DNA of 64,000 nucleotides from Bacillus sp. 165 (GTDB lineage: Bacteria > Bacillota > Bacilli > Bacillales > Bacillaceae_G): positions 1-64,000 of the forward strand of contig NZ_JAGHKQ010000004.1 of NCBI RefSeq assembly GCF_017742235.1. The letters run 5' to 3'. Each line of letters starts with the position of its first letter. Position 1 is the stretch's first letter. A program made the position numbers and the translations under genes. Positions 49,267 to 58,688 of this stretch are shown piece after piece. The notes under the pieces were generated by a model, which had not been told where the DNA came from, did no database searches, and saw nothing but the letters and a program-made list of their open reading frames with translations.

Positions 49267-49681
49267 TTTTGTTAAATTACTTTAATTTTCTTGAAAATGA
49301 GACCGTTATCATTTTTACTTAAAAGCCGTATAATTAGTTTACTGCTGTATTGGGTAAGATAAATATACATAACGCTTGTAATTTATTTTACAGAATTGTC
49401 TATTGATTTGCAAATGCTCATTTTTATATTTTTCGAGCCCATCTTGCATAATACCGCAATGAACTTTGGGTATTATGCAGGTTGTTGACGTATTTTTGAA
49501 GTATTTATGAGATTTTGCGAGTGAAATTCAAAAGGGCGTTATTTAAAGAAATAACATTTTTCTTAAATATTTTTAACCAGTATTGTACTTTGGACTTTTC
49601 CAATAGAGCGTTTTCAAGTAAAATAGAAAATGTCGAAACAATATTCACTTTATAATGGGGTACATAGAGGGGGAAAAGAGA
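49267..49681. other. Long intergenic region upstream of cccA
   Basis: This 415-base stretch holds no gene. It has an AAAATGA-N8-TCATTTT repeat near 49290-49320 (loosely Fur-like), a perfect 11-bp hairpin TGCATAATACC/GGTATTATGCA at 49445-49479 and GTTATTT/AAATAAC followed by T's near 49538-49563. A weak promoter TTTTCC-17-TAAAAT sits just upstream of cccA. Confidence 0.4.
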
Positions 49682-50041
49682 ATGAAACGAAACCCATTAA
49701 TTCCATTCGCATTGATTGCAGTATTAGGAATCGGTTTAATGTTTTTACTTTCATTTCAAGGCTTAAACAAAGCAGAAGAGCTTGCTGATGCTAAGAAAAA
49801 TGGTGGGAATGAAGCACAAACCGCTTCCAAGCCGGAAGATATTTACAAGCAAACTTGTATCGGCTGTCACGGTGATCAGATGCAAGGTGCCGTAGGTCCA
49901 GCGTTAAATAAAATTGGCGCTACATTATCTGAAGAAGAAATTAAAAATACAATCATGAATGGTAAAGGAAACATGCCGGCAGGTTTGCTTCAAGCTGAAC
50001 AGGCTGCAAAAATGGCAAAATGGTTGTCTGAGAAGAAATAA
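49682..50041 (+). CDS. cccA: Cytochrome c-550, membrane-anchored
   Basis: This 119-residue cytochrome has one N-terminal membrane anchor (about residues 6-27, FALIAVLGIGLMFLLSFQGL), a polar linker and a single haem domain with CIGCH and a C-terminal axial Met in NMPAGLL. It transfers electrons outside the membrane. The ATG at 49682 follows GAGGGGGAAAAGAGA; an upstream in-frame GTG/ATG reading at 49655 is less likely. The gene has its own terminator. Confidence 0.92.
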   Translation: MKRNPLIPFALIAVLGIGLMFLLSFQGLNKAEELADAKKNGGNEAQTASKPEDIYKQTCIGCHGDQMQGAVGPALNKIGATLSEEEIKNTIMNGKGNMPAGLLQAEQAAKMAKWLSEKK

Positions 50042-50049
50042 GCAAAAAA

Positions 50050-50082
50050 AACCCTTTGTGGAAAGTACAAAGGGTTTTTTTG
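50050..50082 (+). terminator. Terminator of cccA
   Basis: AACCCTTTGT and ACAAAGGGTT are perfect complements around GGAAAGT, followed by TTTTTT. Confidence 0.9.
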
Positions 50083-50167
50083 TTATACTAGTACTATGGT
50101 CGCTTGCAACTTAAAGTGAAAATCTTTATGATGATAACGTAACTTTATAGAATATGTGGTGAAGAAA

Positions 50168-50875
50168 ATGAATGAAATTAAACTTTCTAAACGGCTAGAG
50201 GAAGTAGCAAAAGAAATTCCGCAAGGTGCGAAATTGGCGGATATTGGCTCTGATCATGCATATTTGCCTTGCTACGCCGTGTTACAGAATAAGATTACAT
50301 ATGCAATTGCTGGAGAGATCACAGAAGGCCCCTTACAGTCTGCAAAATCGAAAGTAAATCAATATGGTTTGCAAGAGAAAATTGAGGTGCGTAAAGGTGA
50401 TGGACTAACGGTTATTTCCCAAGGTGAAGTTGATGCCATCACTATCGCAGGAATGGGCGGGGCATTGATTCGTGATATATTGGAAGCAGGAAAAACAAAG
50501 CTCGAAGGTGTTACGCGTTTAATCTTACAACCGAACATTGGGGCTCATAATATTCGCGAATGGCTCATAGCTAACAGTTGGGAGCTTATTAAGGAAAAGA
50601 TACTAAAAGAAGACGGGAAAATTTATGAAATATTAGTAGCTGAAAAAGGAAACCCTATGATGCCGTATGAAATAAAACGAGAGAACGGTTTGTTTTTAGG
50701 ACCATTTTTAATGAAAGAAAAAAGCGAAGTCTTCAAGGAAAAATGGACGCATGAGCTGAAAAATTTAAAGCATATTTATGAACAGCTTCAGAACGCAAAC
50801 GAGACAGAAGAAGCAAGTGTGAAACGTAAAGAAATTGAAAATAAAATCCGAATGGTAGAGGAGGTACTAGGGTGA
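50168..50875 (+). CDS. trmK: tRNA (adenine-22-N1)-methyltransferase TrmK
   Basis: This 235-residue SAM enzyme methylates A22 of tRNA. Motif I is LADIGSDHAYLPCYAV, motif IV is TIAGMGGALIRDILEAG, and the LILQPNIGAHNIREWL block is typical. A coiled-coil C-terminal part follows. The ATG at 50168 gives MNEIKLSKRLEEV, as in B. subtilis, with GGTGAAG upstream; GTGs at 50156 and 50159 are unlikely. It overlaps the next gene by GTGA. Confidence 0.93.
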   Translation: MNEIKLSKRLEEVAKEIPQGAKLADIGSDHAYLPCYAVLQNKITYAIAGEITEGPLQSAKSKVNQYGLQEKIEVRKGDGLTVISQGEVDAITIAGMGGALIRDILEAGKTKLEGVTRLILQPNIGAHNIREWLIANSWELIKEKILKEDGKIYEILVAEKGNPMMPYEIKRENGLFLGPFLMKEKSEVFKEKWTHELKNLKHIYEQLQNANETEEASVKRKEIENKIRMVEEVLG

Positions 50876-51993
50876 GCAAAATACCAAATGGATATGAAAT
50901 CATCAATTTGTTCGAGAGTATGTATCCAAAGTTTTTAGCGATGGAAGGCGATAAGATTGGGCTGCAAATCGGCTCTCTTGCTCAGCCTGTGGAGCATGTT
51001 TTAATTGCGCTAGACGTAACAGAAGATGTGGTAGAAGAAGCGATTAGGCATGAAGCAAAGTTAATTATTGCTCATCATCCTCTTATTTTTCACCCGCTAA
51101 AAAGTATTCAGACGGATAAAGCGCAGGGTCGGATTATTGAAAAGTGTATTAAAAATGAAATTGCTGTATATGCGGCACATACGAATATGGATATTGCTGA
51201 GGGCGGTGTGAATGATTTATTAGCTGATGCTCTTGGGCTCCTCGATACAGAAGTGCTTATCCCAACCTATGCTGAACAAATGAAGAAGCTTGTAGTATTT
51301 GTTCCTGCTTCCCATGCTGATAGTGTTCGGCAAGCTGTGGGAAACAGCGGTGCTGGATTTATCGGGAATTATAGTCATTGTACCTTTAACAGTGATGGGA
51401 CAGGAACATTTTGTCCGCAAGAAGGAACAAAGCCATTTATTGGCGTGCAAGGAAAGTTGGAGAAAGTGGAAGAAGTACGAATAGAAACGATTTTCCCAGC
51501 ATCGATGCAGCGTAAAATCATTCGGGCTGTGCTTGAAGCTCACCCTTATGAAGAGGTTGCTTACGATATTTATCCTCTTGATAATAAAGGAAAAGAGCTG
51601 GGATTAGGAAAAATAGGACGTTTGCATGAGGAAATGTCCTTAGAGCAATTTGCTCATCATGTAAAAACTTGTTTTGATGTACCCGCGGTGCGTGTTGTTG
51701 GAAGCCCCGAGGCAAAGGTGCAAAAAGTTGCAGTAGTTGGGGGAGACGGCAACAAATATATTAATCAGGCTAAATTTCAAGGTGCAGATGTGTATGTTAC
51801 TGGAGATTTATATTATCATGTAGCGCATGACGCGCTGATGCTTGGATTGAATGTTGTAGACCCGGGGCATAACGTAGAAAAAATAATGAAGCTAGGTGTA
51901 CAGAAGCAGTTACAGAAAAAAGTTGCAGACAAGAAATTTAAAACTGCCATACATGCATCTGCTATAAACACCGATCCATTCACATTTATGTAA
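50872..51993 (+). CDS. yqfO: Nif3-like dinuclear metal centre protein (YqfO)
   Basis: This 373-residue Nif3/YbgI-family protein has dinuclear metal ligands in LIIAHHPLIFHPL, AAHTNMDIAEGGVND and a C-terminal VVDPGHNVEK, with a PII-like insert in the middle (about residues 130-230, LVVFVPASHADSVRQAVG). It has been described as a GTP cyclohydrolase I type 2 homologue, but its role is unclear. It overlaps trmK by four bases. Its RBS lies inside the end of trmK. Confidence 0.9.
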   Translation: MSKIPNGYEIINLFESMYPKFLAMEGDKIGLQIGSLAQPVEHVLIALDVTEDVVEEAIRHEAKLIIAHHPLIFHPLKSIQTDKAQGRIIEKCIKNEIAVYAAHTNMDIAEGGVNDLLADALGLLDTEVLIPTYAEQMKKLVVFVPASHADSVRQAVGNSGAGFIGNYSHCTFNSDGTGTFCPQEGTKPFIGVQGKLEKVEEVRIETIFPASMQRKIIRAVLEAHPYEEVAYDIYPLDNKGKELGLGKIGRLHEEMSLEQFAHHVKTCFDVPAVRVVGSPEAKVQKVAVVGGDGNKYINQAKFQGADVYVTGDLYYHVAHDALMLGLNVVDPGHNVEKIMKLGVQKQLQKKVADKKFKTAIHASAINTDPFTFM

Positions 51994-52026
51994 AAAAAGC
52001 GGAGGAGCATGCTCTTCCGCTTTTTA
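51994..52026. terminator. Bidirectional terminator between yqfO and ispH
   Basis: AAAAAGCGGAGGAGC and GCTCTTCCGCTTTTT pair with one mismatch; A and T runs on both sides serve both convergent genes. Confidence 0.85.
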
Positions 52027-52965
52027 TTTTGTTTTTACTTTAGGTAAAATTTTATTTAGAGGCACTTGGCGTTTTCGCTCCCAAGTAGTCGGGTTATTTG
52101 GGTCGTATTGCTCCAAAAAGGCGATAACCTCTTTTGTAATAGGTGTAGGAGTAGAGGCGCCTGCTGTAACTGCAACAGTCCTTACCCCTTGCAGCCATTC
52201 TAGTTGAATTTCACTTACATCGGAAACACGATAGGCTTTTGTAGAAGCAATTTCTTCAGAAACCTGTGCCAAGCGGTTGGAGTTATTGCTTTTCGGATCT
52301 CCTACTACAATTGTCAAATCTGCTGCTGGAGCTTGCTTTGCAACAGCTTCTTGTCGTACTTGCGTGGCCATGCAAATTTCTTTATGAAATTCGGCTGTTG
52401 GGTATTTCCCTTGAATTTTATCCATAATTTTCAATACATCCCACTGACTCATCGTTGTTTGATTTGTCACAAGGATTTTATCTGTTGGGATTTGCAAGCT
52501 CTCTAAGTCGGCTTCGTTTTCGATTAAATGAACAATATCAGGTGCAATTCCTATTGCTCCTTCTGGTTCGGGATGTCCTTTTTTTCCGATATAAATAACA
52601 TGGTAGCCTGCTTCTTTTCTTTCTCGAATTAAATCATGGGTCTTGGTTACATCAGGACATGTTGCATCAATTGTTGTTAAGCCTTTTTTTCGAGCAAGCT
52701 CTTTTACTTCCGGAGATACACCATGCGCTGTGAAAATAACGGTTCCGGAATCAATTTTACTTAAAATGTCCAAACGATTTGGACCGTCTAATGTAATAAT
52801 TCCTTCTTCTTCAAATGCGTCGGTAACATGTTTGTTGTGAACAATCATACCTAAAATATAAATGGGCCTTGGTAATGTTTTATCTAAAGCTGCATTGCGA
52901 GCGATTACCATCGCATCTACCACACCGTAGCAATAACCGCGAGGAGCAATTTTAATTATTTCCAT
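52024..52965 (-). CDS. ispH: 4-hydroxy-3-methylbut-2-enyl diphosphate reductase
   Basis: This 313-residue Fe-S enzyme makes IPP and DMAPP in the last step of the MEP pathway. Cluster cysteines are in [26 protein letters not shown] and [12 protein letters not shown]. The histidine and Glu blocks [27 protein letters not shown] and [11 protein letters not shown] are also typical. An AAGGAGAGG site precedes the ATG at 52965. ispG lies 7 kb away in the same direction, so both Fe-S enzymes of the pathway are in this window. Confidence 0.96.
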   Translation of the reverse strand: MEIIKIAPRGYCYGVVDAMVIARNAALDKTLPRPIYILGMIVHNKHVTDAFEEEGIITLDGPNRLDILSKIDSGTVIFTAHGVSPEVKELARKKGLTTIDATCPDVTKTHDLIRERKEAGYHVIYIGKKGHPEPEGAIGIAPDIVHLIENEADLESLQIPTDKILVTNQTTMSQWDVLKIMDKIQGKYPTAEFHKEICMATQVRQEAVAKQAPAADLTIVVGDPKSNNSNRLAQVSEEIASTKAYRVSDVSEIQLEWLQGVRTVAVTAGASTPTPITKEVIAFLEQYDPNNPTTWERKRQVPLNKILPKVKTK

Positions 52966-53076
52966 GAAATGTAACCTCTCCTTTTTAGAGGGAACTCTTT
53001 ATTAGCATTTCCTATTTTTGAAGTTCCGTTCCTTTTTTGAAAGATAAGAAATTATAATCTTTTAAATCCGAGGCGT

Positions 53077-53160
53077 TGCTTCGTCTGATTTCTCAAGTAA
53101 AGCCTAGGAATCAGCATACCTGCACCTTTTATGTGCGGAGTGTTCTGCCTGCGAAGCAAG
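53077..53160. other. Three-way-junction-like inverted repeats between ispH and vrrA
   Basis: TTGCTTCG at 53077-53084 pairs with CGAAGCAA at 53153-53160. Inside are CTGATT/AATCAG (53086-53115) and GCAC/GTGC (around 53123-53137). On the plus strand a perfect TATAAT lies at 53054-53059, but without a good -35, and a strong AAGGAGG follows at 53190-53196 before a 12-codon frame. No gene is annotated here and the strand is not settled. Confidence 0.4.
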
Positions 53161-53224
53161 TACGGACTATCTTCGTCTTTCTTATTATAAAGGAGGAGAG
53201 GAAGGTTGACAAAAAGAATGCACC

Positions 53225-53953
53225 TTATACGTACAACTTAGGTCCGGCAAAGGCAGGACGAGTTGAACTTGTTTCAGTCTGTTTGTTCCTTGTTTCTGTT
53301 TTATCTTCCATAATTTCCCCTTCAACGAAATTTCGTTTTTGGTTTGGGGTTTTTCTTGGTTTTTGCTTTTCGTCGGTGTGTTCTTTGGCAGTATTGTCTA
53401 CAGCTGTTTCTGCTTGGTCTGTGTTATTGCTGTTAGCAGAGGTGAACATTTTAAGTAATGATGGGATGTTCTTTACTGCAGGACCGTATTGCTGTACCAT
53501 GGGTCCTACTGTATTGGCTACCTGCATAACCTTTTCCATGTTGCCCATAAGCGAAGAAGGGTTAGACAGAATGTTAGAAAACCAGCTGCCTATTCCGCTT
53601 GTGGCGCTAGCTGCTCCAGTTGTTCCGGCTGCTCTTGTATCAGAGCTCATTGTATGTGGATTTCTTATTTGAAATTCGTGTTGAAATGGTTGTGCAGGAG
53701 GTATATTGGAACTTGTATACGGCTGTTGATGAGCAAACATTCTATAATGATCGTTCATATAGGGGTTCATCTCCATCGTCAGTGCTTGTTGCATCGGTCT
53801 GATATTGATCATTTGCTGATTGCGATTTTTCCCGCTTAAAAGTCTGGCTAACAATCCAGATTTTTTTTGCCCCTGCTGCTGCTGGTACATCATAAAATTT
53901 GGATTCATTTGTGGCTGAAATTGTTGGTAGGGAGGGATTTGTTGGTGATACAT
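53225..53953 (-). CDS. yqfQ: VrrA/YqfQ-like protein
   Basis: This 242-residue protein has a Gln/Pro/Met/Tyr-rich, low-complexity N-terminal half (MYHQQIPPYQQFQPQ and MYQQQQGQKKSG) and a conserved YqfQ block (VANTVGPMVQQYGPAVKNIP followed by SLLKMF). A Lys/Glu/Thr-rich tail follows. It matches the VrrA/YqfQ family; vrrA is a known variable-repeat locus in B. anthracis. The function is unknown, possibly spore-related. AGGAGG lies 6 bases before the ATG at 53953; an ATG at 53959 is too close. It is divergent from cshB. Confidence 0.82.
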   Translation of the reverse strand: MYHQQIPPYQQFQPQMNPNFMMYQQQQGQKKSGLLARLLSGKNRNQQMINIRPMQQALTMEMNPYMNDHYRMFAHQQPYTSSNIPPAQPFQHEFQIRNPHTMSSDTRAAGTTGAASATSGIGSWFSNILSNPSSLMGNMEKVMQVANTVGPMVQQYGPAVKNIPSLLKMFTSANSNNTDQAETAVDNTAKEHTDEKQKPRKTPNQKRNFVEGEIMEDKTETRNKQTETSSTRPAFAGPKLYV

Positions 53954-54112
53954 ATGCATCCTCCTTTCTCTATACTCGTATTAGAGTATGCAGCATATAG
54001 AAATTAGGTTAGTGTATAGTAAGAAAAAGAAGGTTATCATAGATTTTAAAGAGATAATTCGTTATAATATAATTTTGGTCGAAGTGAGTTAAATAGGAAA
54101 GCAGGTGGAGTT

Positions 54113-55420
54113 ATGAAAAGTGTTACTTTTGAACAATACAATTTTCAACCATTCATTATAGAAGCAATTCAAACATTGGGATTTACATCTCCAACGGAGA
54201 TTCAACAGAAGATGTTTGCAATTACAGGAAAAGGACGCAGTGTTATTGGACAATCTCAAACGGGTTCGGGTAAAACACATGCGTATTTAATGCCGGTTTT
54301 AAATGCAATCAATACTTCACGTGAAGAAGTTCAGACGGTAATTACAGCACCAACAAGAGAGCTGGCACAACAAATATATCAAGAAATTTTAAAAATCACT
54401 AAGTTTTGTCAGGAAGGCAAGGAGATTACGGCCAGATGCTTCATTGGTGGTACGGATAAGAAGAGAACAATTGAAAAGTTAAACAAACAGCCTCATGTTG
54501 TAGTAGGAACACCGGGACGTATTCGTGATTTAGTAGAAGAACAGGCTCTGTTTGTACACACTGCTTCTATTATTGTAGTTGATGAAGCAGATTTAATGCT
54601 AGATATGGGCTTTATAAAAGAAGTGGACCAGATCGCTTCTCGTATGCCGAAGGAATTGCAGATGCTGGTGTTTTCTGCGACTATACCGGAAAAGCTAAAG
54701 CCGTTTTTGAAAAAATATATGGAAAATCCTGAGCATGTTCATATTAACCCAAAGCAAACAGCAGCAGAGAATTTAGAGCACAATATCATTCCTTTACGTC
54801 ATCGAAACAAGATAAACTTATTAAAGGATATGTTAACGGTATATCAACCTTATTTAGCCATTGTGTTTACTAATACAAAGAAACGTGCGGAAGAAGTGGC
54901 GCAAGGGCTTGCTGAGCGTGGGATTAAGGTAGGACGTGTTCATGGGGATTTGACACCGCGTGAGCGCAAAAAAATGATGAAGCAAATTCAAGAGCTCGAA
55001 TATCAATATATTGTTGCGACCGATTTGGCTGCGCGTGGCATTGATATCGAAGGGGTAAGTCATGTTATTAACTACGAACTGCCTGACGATTTAGATTTTT
55101 ATGTACATCGTGTAGGGCGTACGGCACGAGCAGGACATTCCGGTGTGGCAATTACTATATATGAGCAACAAGACGAAGAAGCTTTAGATAAATTAGAAAA
55201 AAGAAATATTGTATTGCGTCATGTAGACTTAAAAGACGGAGAATGGGTAGAGCTAGGTCCACGCTCAAGACGCCAAAGCCGTAAAAAACAAGTAACGGAA
55301 GCAGATGTGGTAGCGAAGAAATTTGTTAAAAAACCAACAAAGGTAAAACCAGGGTATAAAAAGAAAATGACGGCAGAAATTGAAAAGATTAAGCAACGTC
55401 AGAAGCGAAGAACTAGATAA
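54113..55420 (+). CDS. cshB: DEAD-box RNA helicase CshB
   Basis: This 435-residue helicase has the Q motif (LGFTSPTEIQQKMF), motif I SQTGSGKT, Ia PTRELAQQ, II VDEADLMLDMG, III SATIP, and motifs V-VI (TDLAARGIDIEGVSHVINYE, HRVGRTARAG). A basic C-terminal tail (RKKQVTEADVVAKKF onwards) is typical of CshB. It unwinds RNA and helps cold adaptation and ribosome assembly. GGTGGAG precedes the ATG. It is followed by nfo across a terminator. Confidence 0.94.
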   Translation: MKSVTFEQYNFQPFIIEAIQTLGFTSPTEIQQKMFAITGKGRSVIGQSQTGSGKTHAYLMPVLNAINTSREEVQTVITAPTRELAQQIYQEILKITKFCQEGKEITARCFIGGTDKKRTIEKLNKQPHVVVGTPGRIRDLVEEQALFVHTASIIVVDEADLMLDMGFIKEVDQIASRMPKELQMLVFSATIPEKLKPFLKKYMENPEHVHINPKQTAAENLEHNIIPLRHRNKINLLKDMLTVYQPYLAIVFTNTKKRAEEVAQGLAERGIKVGRVHGDLTPRERKKMMKQIQELEYQYIVATDLAARGIDIEGVSHVINYELPDDLDFYVHRVGRTARAGHSGVAITIYEQQDEEALDKLEKRNIVLRHVDLKDGEWVELGPRSRRQSRKKQVTEADVVAKKFVKKPTKVKPGYKKKMTAEIEKIKQRQKRRTR

Positions 55421-55445
55421 GGGAGCTTTATAACTCCCTTTTTCT
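55419..55445 (+). terminator. Terminator of cshB
   Basis: AAGGGAG and CTCCCTT form a stem around CTTTATAA, followed by TTTC. Confidence 0.75.
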
Positions 55446-55490
55446 TGTATTATAGATAAAGCTGGATTTGGAGAAAACGAGGTGGAAGTG

Positions 55491-56384
55491 ATGTTGAAAA
55501 TTGGGTCACATGTATCAATGAGCGGGAAACATATGCTTCTTGCAGCGAGTGAAGAAGCGGTTTCTTACGGAGCATCGACATTTATGGTTTATACAGGTGC
55601 ACCGCAAAATACAAGAAGAAAGCCTATAGAAGATTTAAATATAGAAGCTGGGCTTACACATATGCTTCAGCATGGTATTGAAGAAATTGTAGTCCATGCC
55701 CCTTATATAATTAATATTGGAAATTCACAAAACCCTTCTACTTTTGAACTTGGAGTAGAGTTTTTGCGCATGGAAATTGAACGTACACAAGCATTAAAAG
55801 CTGCCAAACAAATTGTATTACATCCGGGAGCGCATGTAGGTGCAGGTACAGAAGCAGGCATTCAAAAAATCATTGAAGGCTTGAATGAGGTTCTTACACA
55901 AGACCAAACGGTTCAGATTGCGTTAGAAACAATGGCTGGCAAAGGAACCGAATGTGGACGCAGCTTTGAAGAAATTGCAAGGATTATCGATGGAGTTACT
56001 TATAATGAAAAGTTGTCTGTATGTTTTGATACATGCCATGTACATGATGCGGGATATGACATTATTAACGATTTTGATAGCGTATTAGAATCATTTGATA
56101 AAATTGTGGGCCTCGATCGTATTAAAGTGCTTCACCTAAATGACAGTAAAAATTCATGCGGTGCTAGAAAAGACAGACATGAAAACATTGGCTTTGGAAA
56201 TATTGGCTTTGAAGCGCTTAATTATATTGTGCATCATCCTGTTTTTGCAGAGGTGCCTAAGATTTTAGAAACACCGTATGTAGGAGAAGACAAAAATAAT
56301 AAAAAACCTCCCTATAAACTGGAGATTGAAATGCTTCGCAGACAGCAGTTTGATCCATTGCTGCAAGAAAAACTGATGAAATAG
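55491..56384 (+). CDS. nfo: Endonuclease IV (AP endonuclease)
   Basis: This 297-residue zinc enzyme cuts DNA at abasic sites. It has the start [57 protein letters not shown], the signature [15 protein letters not shown] and [22 protein letters not shown]. The ATG at 55491 gives the usual length; GTGs upstream in frame (55482, 55488) are less likely because GAGGTGG sits over them. A terminator follows the stop. Confidence 0.96.
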   Translation: MLKIGSHVSMSGKHMLLAASEEAVSYGASTFMVYTGAPQNTRRKPIEDLNIEAGLTHMLQHGIEEIVVHAPYIINIGNSQNPSTFELGVEFLRMEIERTQALKAAKQIVLHPGAHVGAGTEAGIQKIIEGLNEVLTQDQTVQIALETMAGKGTECGRSFEEIARIIDGVTYNEKLSVCFDTCHVHDAGYDIINDFDSVLESFDKIVGLDRIKVLHLNDSKNSCGARKDRHENIGFGNIGFEALNYIVHHPVFAEVPKILETPYVGEDKNNKKPPYKLEIEMLRRQQFDPLLQEKLMK

Positions 56385-56385
56385 G

Positions 56386-56412
56386 AAATGAGGGCTGTAG
56401 CCCTCATTTTAT
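56386..56412. terminator. Bidirectional terminator between nfo and yqfT
   Basis: AAATGAGGGCT and AGCCCTCATTT are perfect complements with a 2-base loop; it overlaps the yqfT stop codon. Confidence 0.82.
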
Positions 56413-56663
56413 TTTAATAAGTTTTGAAGTAAAATATTTACTTGTTGGGCAGTTACAGGGGACGTAACCTGAGCGATTTTTTTAATTAATTCAAGCCGTT
56501 CTGCATCGTTATAGATATTGATATTTTGTCCCTTTATTAAAGAAACAACTTGTTGTGCTTGATCGACAGTTATGGGGATTTGGTAGTCTTTGCTAAACTT
56601 AAGTAGTTCTCCTACAGTAATATTGTTTAATTTTTTATTTACGATTTGTTGGATGATATTCAT
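56409..56663 (-). CDS. yqfT: YqfT, DUF2624 protein
   Basis: This 84-residue helical protein contains NNITVGELLKFSKDYQIPIT and TVDQAQQVVSLIKGQNINIY, the DUF2624 pattern. Its function is unknown. The ATG at 56663 is preceded by AAGGAAGGTG; a longer in-frame reading up to 56744 has no such site. It lies between nfo and the YitT gene, as yqfT does in B. subtilis. Confidence 0.85.
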   Translation of the reverse strand: MNIIQQIVNKKLNNITVGELLKFSKDYQIPITVDQAQQVVSLIKGQNINIYNDAERLELIKKIAQVTSPVTAQQVNILLQNLLK

Positions 56664-56818
56664 AGCTGCACCTTCCTTTTCAGTTTCCTCTACGTCAATA
56701 TATGAACCACCTGTTTGTACATATTCCGAGAGAAGGGCATTCATTGTATAGAAAAAGGAATAAGTTGTATAATTAGGCTAGTAAAATGATATGAAAATTA
56801 AATAAGGGGGGCATAGGG

Positions 56819-57691
56819 GTGAGTAAAAAACAGCATAAAAAAGAAAGCCTTGGACATTTATTGTATCGTCTCATTATGATTGTCTTTGGAGCGGGACTGG
56901 CAGCTGTTTCTATTGAATTGTTTTTAATACCTAATCAAATTATTGACGGGGGAATTATTGGTATTTCACTTATTGTAGATTATTTGACTCCCTCTTGGAT
57001 TAGCTTTGCAATGTTGGTTGTTATTTTGAATCTTCCATTTATGTATTTTGGATATAAGCAAATTGGAAAAACATTTATGATTTCTTCAATATTTGGTATT
57101 ATTTGTTTGGCTTTAATTGAAAGTACACTTCATCATGTGAAGCCGTTCACGAATGAACCAATTTTAGCTACAGTATTCGGTGGGCTTATTTTAGGTATAG
57201 GTGTCGGGCTGGTGATTCGTCACGGCGGCTCATTAGATGGTACTGAAATTATGGGTATTTTATTGACAAAAAAACTTCCGTTTTCTGTAGGAGAATTTGT
57301 CATGTTTATAAATATTTTTATTTTTGGATGGGCAGCGTTCGTGTTTGGAGTAGAGCAAGCTATGTATTCTGTTATGGCATATTATATTGCCTTTAAAACA
57401 ATTGATACCGTCATCCAAGGCTTAGATGAAACGAAGGCTGTTCTCATTGTATCAGACTTTTATGAAGATGTATCAGATGCAATACTGCATCGCTTAGGGC
57501 GTGGAACAACGAAGCTTGCAGGTAAAGGCGGTTACACGGATAATGAAAAAGAGGTAATTTATGCTGTAATTACACGATTAGAAGTAACGAAATTAAAATC
57601 CATTGTTCACGAGATAGATCCCAATGCATTCATTACTATTATGAATACTCAGGAAACAAAAGGAGCAAAGTTTAAGTCGGCTATCCATTAA
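56819..57691 (+). CDS. yqfU: YitT/DUF2179 family membrane protein (YqfU-like)
   Basis: This 290-residue protein has about five to six membrane helices in the first 190 residues ([58 protein letters not shown]) and a cytoplasmic C-terminal DUF2179 domain ([20 protein letters not shown]). The conserved [12 protein letters not shown] is present. The role of the family is unclear. The start is a GTG at 56819 after AAGGGGGGC. A terminator follows. Confidence 0.9.
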   Translation: MSKKQHKKESLGHLLYRLIMIVFGAGLAAVSIELFLIPNQIIDGGIIGISLIVDYLTPSWISFAMLVVILNLPFMYFGYKQIGKTFMISSIFGIICLALIESTLHHVKPFTNEPILATVFGGLILGIGVGLVIRHGGSLDGTEIMGILLTKKLPFSVGEFVMFINIFIFGWAAFVFGVEQAMYSVMAYYIAFKTIDTVIQGLDETKAVLIVSDFYEDVSDAILHRLGRGTTKLAGKGGYTDNEKEVIYAVITRLEVTKLKSIVHEIDPNAFITIMNTQETKGAKFKSAIH

Positions 57692-57692
57692 C

Positions 57693-57720
57693 AGAGATGA
57701 GAGGGTTCGTCTCTGTTTTT
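57693..57720 (+). terminator. Terminator of yqfU
   Basis: CAGAGATGA and TTCGTCTCTG pair with G-U pairs, followed by TTTTTAT. Confidence 0.75.
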
Positions 57721-57818
57721 ATATTGTGCAAAGAACAGCAGATTGTTTCAAGTGACTCGGTAGCAACAGTTAGATGAAATATTTGACGGATATTACGGTT
57801 TATTTTACAATAAATTGG

Positions 57819-57881
57819 TTTACAAATAAGGAGAGGCATATTATAATTTGCATGTATATAAATCGTAATGATTCTTAATTA
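57819..57881 (+). promoter_or_regulatory. Promoter and Zur-like box of znuC-znuB-zur
   Basis: TTTACA at 57819-57824, 17-base spacer and TATAAT at 57842-57847. Downstream, TAAATCGTAATGATTCTTAATTA at 57859-57881 (given in two halves: TAAATCGTAAT and ATTCTTAATTA around G) resembles the Zur box AAATCGTAATNATTACGATTT in its left half with a degenerate right half. It would block transcription when zinc is sufficient. Confidence 0.65.
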
Positions 57882-57899
57882 GAATGTTGGGTGAAGAAA

Positions 57900-58688
57900 A
57901 TGAACCATGAAATAGAACATATCATTGAAATAGACAATGTGTCATTTCGGTACGAAAATCGAAATGTGTTAGAAAACATTAATTTATCTATACCAAGGGG
58001 AGCATTTTTAGGTCTTGTTGGGCCAAATGGTTCCGGTAAATCGACATTATTAAAATGTATTCTTGGGATTTTAAAGCCAAAAGAGGGGACAATTCATTTA
58101 TTCGGTACGGATATTAGGAAATTTAAGGATTGGAACAAAATCGGTTATGTGTCACAAAAAGCCAACAGCTTTAATTCAGGATTTCCAGCTACTGTATTTG
58201 AAGTGGTATCTATGGGACTTGTCTCAAAGGTAGGATTATTCCGCTTTTTAAATAAAAGTCATAAACAAAAAGTATATAAAGCCCTCCAAGATGTTGGAAT
58301 GGCTGAATTTATGAATCGTAATATTGGGGAATTATCCGGCGGTCAGCAGCAACGTGTATTTATTGCACGAGCGCTTGTCAGCAACCCTGAGCTTTTGATT
58401 TTAGATGAACCGACAGTTGGAGTTGACGCAGGCAACGTAGAAAACTTCTATACAATGCTGGCAGAATTAAACAAGAATTTAAACCTGACATTATTGCTTG
58501 TAACACACGACATTGGCACCATCACAGATAAAGTAACTCATGTGGCATGTTTGAATAAATATTTGCATTTTCACGGAGAGACAGAAACATTCCAACAGTT
58601 AGAAGAACGGGATTTGGCGCTAGTCTATGGTCATCATATACATGTTTTGAACCATAATCATGATCATAGTCATGGAGGGATACAATGA
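57900..58688 (+). CDS. znuC: Zinc ABC transporter ATP-binding protein ZnuC/AdcC
   Basis: This 262-residue ATPase has Walker A GLVGPNGSGKSTLLK, the ABC signature NIGELSGGQQQRVFIARAL, Walker B LLILDEPTVGVD and the H-loop VTHDIG. The C-terminus is His-rich (HHIHVLNHNHDHSHGG), which could bind zinc. The ATG at 57900 follows GGTGAAG; a GTG at 57891 is possible. It shares ATGA with the permease gene and is the first gene of the zinc operon. No substrate-binding protein gene (znuA) is nearby. Confidence 0.92.
   Translation: MNHEIEHIIEIDNVSFRYENRNVLENINLSIPRGAFLGLVGPNGSGKSTLLKCILGILKPKEGTIHLFGTDIRKFKDWNKIGYVSQKANSFNSGFPATVFEVVSMGLVSKVGLFRFLNKSHKQKVYKALQDVGMAEFMNRNIGELSGGQQQRVFIARALVSNPELLILDEPTVGVDAGNVENFYTMLAELNKNLNLTLLLVTHDIGTITDKVTHVACLNKYLHFHGETETFQQLEERDLALVYGHHIHVLNHNHDHSHGGIQ

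Noticed and set aside
53076-53672. A 198-codon open frame on the plus strand opposite vrrA
   Set aside because: It is antisense to the better-supported vrrA/yqfQ gene, has no recognisable domain, and its openness follows from the biased codons on the other strand.
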